From Trametopsis cervina (Eukaryota > Basidiomycota > Agaricomycetes > Polyporales > Irpicaceae): DNA of 64,000 nt. Of the stretch, positions 58,870 to 64,000 are shown one piece after another. Numbering within the stretch: the stretch's first letter is position 1; each line of letters starts with the position of its first letter. The notes beneath the pieces are model-generated. The model worked only from the letters and a program-made list of their open reading frames with translations, was not told the DNA's origin and ran no database searches. The position numbers and the translations under genes are program-made. The DNA is taken from positions 496,001 through 560,000 of the forward strand of contig MU278357.1 in the NCBI GenBank assembly GCA_022385755.1. The letters are read 5' to 3'.

Positions 58870-59733
58870 GCTACTCACAGTGAAGTGAGGACGGGTCATG
58901 GTGAAGGTAACTGAAGAAGGGGCAGAGAGGCTCACGGCTGGTTATACCATTGGGTGGCTGACGGGTTGGGATTCTGATTTTGACCGGCTCGAACTCGGTC
59001 GGGCTACCAGGAGCAGTCATTCCAGCCATGTCCAATATTATCTGCGTCAGCCTTCCGGAGTGGAATTGGGTGAGGTGGCCGCTGGTGAGGATTGCGAGGT
59101 GACCGCCACCGCCAGTCGTGGTATGCGAGTATAGTCGCAAGTTACAGCGGGAGTCGCGAATGTCATATAGACATACTTGAGCTTGAAAATTAGCATGTAT
59201 TGCTGGAGACGTGTTTCGTATTGCACATGCATAGAATACGTAGTCTGCCATGAGAGCATGATGTCCCGGACTGTCACATCCTGACAAGTCCGGTGTCATG
59301 GATATCCATCGTGCTGCAGAACACTGGTCAGTTGAAGCTACTCTCCCAGCGGTTCAAGCCACATACCTTCATCCTCTCGAATCATTCGCCTTGTTCGTTA
59401 TAATAGCCACCTACACTACTCGCTTGTACTGTGTACAAAAGCGTAGACTGCTTGCGCCCACGCGTGGCTAATTTCGGGATGGTTACGGCGCGCTTACGGA
59501 CGGATCGTCGGAGTGTCAACTGCCGACGGCACTGTGTATGGAAACAGGGAGATCAAGCCATCATTGTTTGTGGTTGCTGCCCTGCGCACGCTAAAGCCTC
59601 TAAGCGGAGTTCGTGTCCCGCCTTTTTCTTCAACGCGACCACCACCTCGTTTGCTCTCCCTTTCCCCGCGCACCCGACGCACGCGAACTCGCTCGCCACT
59701 TCATCCCTCCCACTCGTTGTAAAACCTACCGAA
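58870..59733. other. B3 upstream region: A-B spacer relic, then promoter of the GPI-protein gene
   Basis: About 58870-59555 is related to the A-B spacer of the other two loci, including the element ATCGTCGGAGTGTCAACTGC near 59500 at nearly the same distance from the B start codon (about 630 bases). Similarity stops near 59555, where an A gene would be expected but is absent. The rest, 59560-59733, is the pyrimidine-rich leader of the next gene. Confidence 0.55.
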
Positions 59734-60563
59734 ATGTTCACCACACTCTTTTCTGCGGCTCTCGTCTCGGCTCTTGCCATCCGTGGCGCGTTTGCTGATT
59801 TCCAGGTCTCCACTCCCGAGCTCACCGCGGTACGCAACCATCGGATTTCGAACGAAACGATCCTCTAATTATTGTATGCACAGTGCGCACCCGCCCACAT
59901 CTCCTGGTCTGGTGCCAAGGCCCCCGTCAGCGTTTACATTGTCCACGCCGACGCCCCTTGCGATGATCCTCTGTAGGCACTTCGAACGAGCAATCTGGAA
60001 CAATGACTGACATCCCTTCCAGTATTGACTTCGGCGAGCACAACTCCACCTCGATAACTGTTACTCCCAGCATCGCCCCTGGTACCTCTGTTCAGCTGTC
60101 GCTGGAGGATGCCGACGGTGAGGAGGCATGGAGCGGCACGGTGCGTTCAAGCTGCGCCTGGTACATGCGAAGGCCATGCTGACATCCCCGTAGATCACCG
60201 TGGGTTCAGGCAACGGCACGGCATGCTTGGGCACCGCTTCCTCGTCGGTTTCGTCCTCCGTGTCCGTGACCTCAACGAAGTCTGCGTCGCCAGAATCCGC
60301 TACCACGTAAGTGCAGCGACATCTATTGTCCTGCGTCAGTTGTTCAATAGCGCATCCATAGCCTCACCATCCCTGCCTCTCCCCCCAGCGATAGCACTAC
60401 ACCATCCGACACCACCGACGGCAGTGACCCTGCTATCCCCCTCGGTGCCGTCAACAACGGTGTCAACCCCACTGGCATCAACGGGGCTTCCGCTCTCCAC
60501 AAGCTGAGCGGCACCGCCGTTGCCCTCTCCGCCCTCGCTGCTGCTTTCGCAGTCTCGTTCTAA
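59734..60563 (+). CDS. Secreted GPI-anchored Ser/Thr-rich protein (Kre9/Knh1 N-terminal-like)
   Basis: The N-terminus is a signal peptide (MFTTLFSAALVSALAIRGAF, cleavage likely after AFA). The mature part begins DFQVSTPELTA and, after an intron, CAPAHISWSGAKAPVSVYIV, then SITVTPSIAPGTSVQLSLED. This matches the small beta-sandwich found at the N-terminus of yeast Kre9/Knh-like wall proteins. A Ser/Thr stretch with SSSVSSSVSVTSTKSAS follows (about 60220-60290), and the C-terminus is hydrophobic (LSGTAVALSALAAAFAVSF) after a small-residue region, as for GPI attachment. About 195 residues over four exons. A role at the cell surface is likely; a specific activity cannot be inferred. Confidence 0.8.
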
Positions 60564-61321
60564 GCACCAAACAACCAATCTCGTCTCGCGACACCCACGC
60601 TCGCTGTTCCGCTGCAGGCATTATACCCGATTTTACTTTCGCTGTCAATATTCTTCTCCGTGAGATGATGCTATTTTTATTCTCTTTATTCTACCGCTAT
60701 TCTGTGGCCCTTGATGGTGTTTTGGAGTCGTCGTGCGCGCTTTTCTTGGGACGGCTAGTCTGCTTGGGTTTTTTAAACGGCCTGAGATATTCGGTGTCAT
60801 GCCTTGCACTCGGCCGTCGGTTGTGCCTGGAGGGAAACAGTTGCTGGGCACTTAAATGGATGTTACTGACTTGTATTTGCGTGCAATGTGACTGGATCCC
60901 GTTGCTGATAACCATTGGTTGTAACCCATAGTACTGTCACACAATATTCATTGTCCTTTGTTTATCTGTGTTTTCTCAGGTTCGTTCGCCCCTGGCACAA
61001 GTTAGCGATGCATGTTCCTGCAGGGCTCAGTTGACCTGGTTGCTACGGTTCAAGAGTGGCCACGGAATTGGGCAAAGGGCTTTAGCTTTCACGGGTATCT
61101 TGGCCCGCTATATTTCGCTGGGAGATCTGCATCACATGCACCGCTGGTGAGGTCTGCACTGCTGTCCGCCGCACCATGATCTCCATGTGCCTTGTCGAAA
61201 CCAGGACCAGCACACGAGGAAGGTAAAGTGATCTTTCATCATTGACATTTGTTATAGTACAGTCTTCTATGCTACAGTATCAAACAACCAGGAAATGCCA
61301 ACCGCAACCTCAACATCTACT
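60564..61321. other. Intergenic region between the GPI-protein gene and the DUF2235 gene
   Basis: About 760 bases holding two convergent 3' ends. A thymine-rich run near 60660-60700 fits a 3' UTR. No gene seen. Confidence 0.5.
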
Positions 61322-63564
61322 CTACTCAACCCACTGCCAATGCTCCGGCGTGTCGACGTTCCACTCGTGGTGCGCCAGCCTCTTCGGCAGCGCCTTCCGG
61401 GGCTTCTCGCCGTCGGTCTTCTTGGGGATGCTCGGGCGCACCTGCGGGACGTAGTGTCCCTCCATGAACGCCTCGCCCGCCTCGAGACGCGTCTTGACGG
61501 AGCGGTGCACCTTCATGCCTTCGCGCATCTCTGATCGGAAGATACGCCGACCGCGGCCACGATTCAGTCTGCAAAGGGCGGCGTCAGGCTCGGCGCTGCG
61601 ATTATACGGGAGATGGAAACGAGAACGAAGATATGGAAAAGAGGCATAGAAAAAAGGAGAGTAGAAGGTTGACCGGGGACGTACATCCATTTATAGCCCT
61701 CTGCGCTCTCTAGCTTATGCACGATCGCCTTCTGCTTCTTGATCCTCATCGGCATGTACTCCAGCACAACCCAGATCCAATTCGCAGTCAGCTGGTCGTA
61801 TAGAGGGCTCAGGGCGTCTTTCTTCTCTTCCACTGCCTCGTAGTTGTCGTCGAGGTCTCGCAGCTTGTACTCAGACTTGTCTTGGCGCCGGGCAGGGATG
61901 ACCTGTCGGCGATGTTTGGCGTGCGTAGCCGCATCAAGCGACGTACGGAACACGGCGGCCATGCGTGAGAAGGGATACGAGATGGCAGCCCAGGTGAGGT
62001 GCATCAGCGCTGAGAAGAACTGGAGGAAGGTCGTCTTGTTCTGCCCGCCTGACGGCGGTGCCGGCTCTGCGGGGATGCGGGAAGGGACGCTGTCGCGCAG
62101 TGTGGGCTCACCGCGGAAGTCGCGTTGGATGTTGAGCCCGATCTGTTGAAGCATGACGGCGTCGAAGATGATGCCGGTGTTGCAGCGGAAGCATTCCCGC
62201 ACCATCCATCGCAAAGGGATACGTGAGAGGGCGTGCGGCGTGTCGTTCTTTACCGATCCCCCACCGACATCTACGAAGATGTGAGCATCATTTATGTTGC
62301 TGGCCGCGCATATAGTCGGACATACCGCAATGGACACCGGCGAACCACACCTCCTCAACGTCCGTGGCATTCTCTAAGGCATTGATCTCGTCCTCATACT
62401 GTTTCATACCAGAGGGTGTCCTCATTAGGCGAAGCATATGCGGTTTCTCGCGCAGCTCCTCCTCGCTTGGCCTCTTGCGAGGATCCACGCAGTAGCTGGG
62501 GAGGAACTTGATCCGACGCTCGTCCAGTGCTAAAGCATGGCGGAGGTATCGAATACTATTATTCTCGTTGATGAATGGGAGATAACGAGGGATGGCGCCG
62601 ACTGAGGCGACTGTGTCCCTGTTGGGGTGGTCAGGGAAGCAAGGTGTTGCAGGATGGAGCATGCTTACCACACACCAAGGAAATCTACATAGACTTGACG
62701 GCAGAACGTTCGCTTGAAGAGCTCGCTCAGCTCCAAGCCTTCAGGATCTTCTCGCTTATACATGTTGTACGCAAAGGCAATTTGCTGGAAGTTGTTGAGA
62801 GGGAGAAGCCCAACCTGATGACATCAGCTCGCACACGATATTTCTCGCCACGAAAGAGTCAGTGGCATACCTTCTGAAGCATCCCTGCCAGCGCTCGAGC
62901 AGTGTATGCGCCGCGAGAGAAGCCAAACATGCATATCTTATCGCCGTAAGTATCTAGGGGTGGCTTAGTGTCGACACAGGTGAGGTCATAGTGGATGTAT
63001 GCTTACAATTTTGCATAAGAAATGCGTAGCCCTCTATAGTAGTGCTCAGTCAGCCTGTGATTCATCGTAGACTCGTAGTATCCACACCTTTGATGTGAGT
63101 TCCGAGGTTGATAGCGAACATCTCATCCAAGGTAGCGGAGACGTAGGCAAGCGGCGGGAAGTTGGAGTCCGCATAGGTGCCGATACCGGTCTGTGGGTCG
63201 TCAGTATCACCCACCAGAAGATCCGAAGGATCGCGGCTACCTGGTAGTAAACAAGCTGTTGCGCGGTGTCATCCTTCTTCAGCATGGAGACTAGTTGCAC
63301 TACGTTAGAATTCTGAGATATGTTAGCATATAGTCATCGACGATCGTAATAAATCAAGATGCTCACATCGGAGTCAAACTCGTCCCCCGTGCCATCGAAG
63401 CACAGTACGAGCGTGCGATTCGAGTGGTGGGCTGGGACCCAGATACGGTGGTCGTGGTCCCAAGAGTTCTGCGATATGGTCTTGGGAGACTCGGGATTGT
63501 AGGCAGTTCCTGAGGACGATGTTGAGTCTACAGAGGCCTGTCGCACTTTTTCGTGAGTGGCCAT
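61322..63564 (-). CDS. DUF2235 alpha/beta-hydrolase (Tle1-like phospholipase domain)
   Basis: Fungal member of DUF2235, related to the catalytic domain of bacterial T6SS Tle1 phospholipases. The start is placed at ATG 63564 (MATHEKVRQASVDSTSSSGT); an in-frame ATG at 63615 is an alternative. The strand NRTLVLCFDGTGDEFDSD (near 63400) opens the domain. Across introns, QNYDGDKICMFGFSRGAYTA gives the nucleophile elbow G-F-S-R-G near 62935. KRTFCRQVYVDFLGVWDTVA supplies the conserved Asp, and EEVWFAGVHCDVGGG (near 62290-62340) the His region. The C-terminal part contains aromatic and basic helices (YKLRDLDDNYEAVEEKKDAL, WIWVVLEYMPMRIKKQKAIV) and ends HWQWVE. The substrate in fungi is unknown; lipid ester hydrolysis is an inference from the family. 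Confidence 0.88.
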
Positions 63565-64000
63565 GATAGCAAAGATAAAGAGGTGAGGAAATTTACCTGA
63601 GCGCGCCCTTCGCATTTATATGCGCACAGAAGGCGTGACGTATAGCAGGGAAAAAGAACCACTGATGCGAGCTGAATGCAGGATGTTTGTCGGTGGTGGC
63701 CCCCACCGAGGTCTGGATCGAATACATCGGAGACGGATTTTTGACGGTGGGGACTGTTGATATACTTATGGGGCAAACATATGCCAGAGTTCATGTCGCA
63801 GAAGTGACATTCCGATGAGAGTCTGTCGGGTAAGAAGCGGAGAGGAATGGCTTGAGCTAGAATTGGGAACGCTAGTGTCAACTGAAATGGGCGCTTGCAA
63901 ATTAACCTGTCGACTTCTTCGCCATATTTGGCTCTGTTGTGTGATTCCAAGGGAATTTGTCACGGTACACGCCACAAACGCGGTTCGCGATATGCTTGTG
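63565..64000. other. Window end, upstream of the DUF2235 gene
   Basis: 435 bases with overlapping minus-strand frames (63528-63950 and 63766-63975) that resemble no family. It presumably carries the DUF2235 promoter. Whether another gene begins here cannot be judged from the window. Confidence 0.45.

Noticed and set aside
63528..63950. 140-codon minus-strand frame at the window end
   Set aside because: It overlaps the DUF2235 start region in another frame and shows no conserved features.

Overview
The window comes from a filamentous basidiomycete, most likely an Agaricomycete. Most genes are cut by several introns of about 50-60 bases with GT..AG ends. The gene set (CUL3, RIM20, WLM protease, CAF120, PCC1, DUF3421, Kre9/Knh-like GPI protein, DUF2235) is fungal, and gene spacing is tight. 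All exon joins were read by eye from splice signals and family conservation, without transcript data. No tRNA, rRNA, CRISPR array or intact transposon was recognised.

Layout. 1-2795: 3' part of the tRNA exportin LOS1/XPOT (+). 3320-6140: cullin-3 (+). 6141-10549: 4.4 kb without a recognisable gene. 10550-13847: RIM20/palA (+). 14565-15541: DUF3421 protein (+), convergent with a WSS1-like WLM protease (-, 15650-17743). The protease is divergent from phosphofructokinase (+, 17979-21052). 21705-22439: small unknown three-exon gene (+). 22946-28548: two related genes of an unrecognised membrane/coiled-coil family, A1 and B1 (+). 29564-48913: single-copy housekeeping genes: MDR reductase (+), CAF120-like PH protein (+), XPG/RAD2 nuclease (+), complex I NDUFB8 (-), SAM methyltransferase (+), EBP1/Cdb4 (+), PCC1 (-), Bqt4-like (-). 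49667-58869: B2, A2 and B3 (-), where B2-A2 is an inverted copy of A1-B1. 59734-60563: secreted GPI protein (+). 61322-63564: DUF2235 hydrolase (-).

The main feature is the A/B family. Five genes share two introns at the same positions and phase, an N-terminal membrane module of about three hydrophobic segments, and a long coiled-coil C-terminal region. The two A genes carry four tandem copies of an ACQF-containing repeat; the B genes carry one. A1-B1 and B2-A2 form an inverted repeat with arms of about 5.8 kb on either side of about 21 kb of ordinary genes. Within the arms, long identical stretches alternate with diverged ones, which fits gene conversion. The spacer upstream of B3 matches the A-B spacer and then stops, so an A gene was probably lost there. 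I do not recognise this family and do not assign it a function.

The other genes cover unrelated basic functions: tRNA export and modification (LOS1, PCC1), ubiquitin ligation (CUL3), pH signalling/ESCRT (RIM20), DNA repair (WSS1-like, XPG), glycolysis (PFK) and respiration (NDUFB8). They do not form a pathway cluster.
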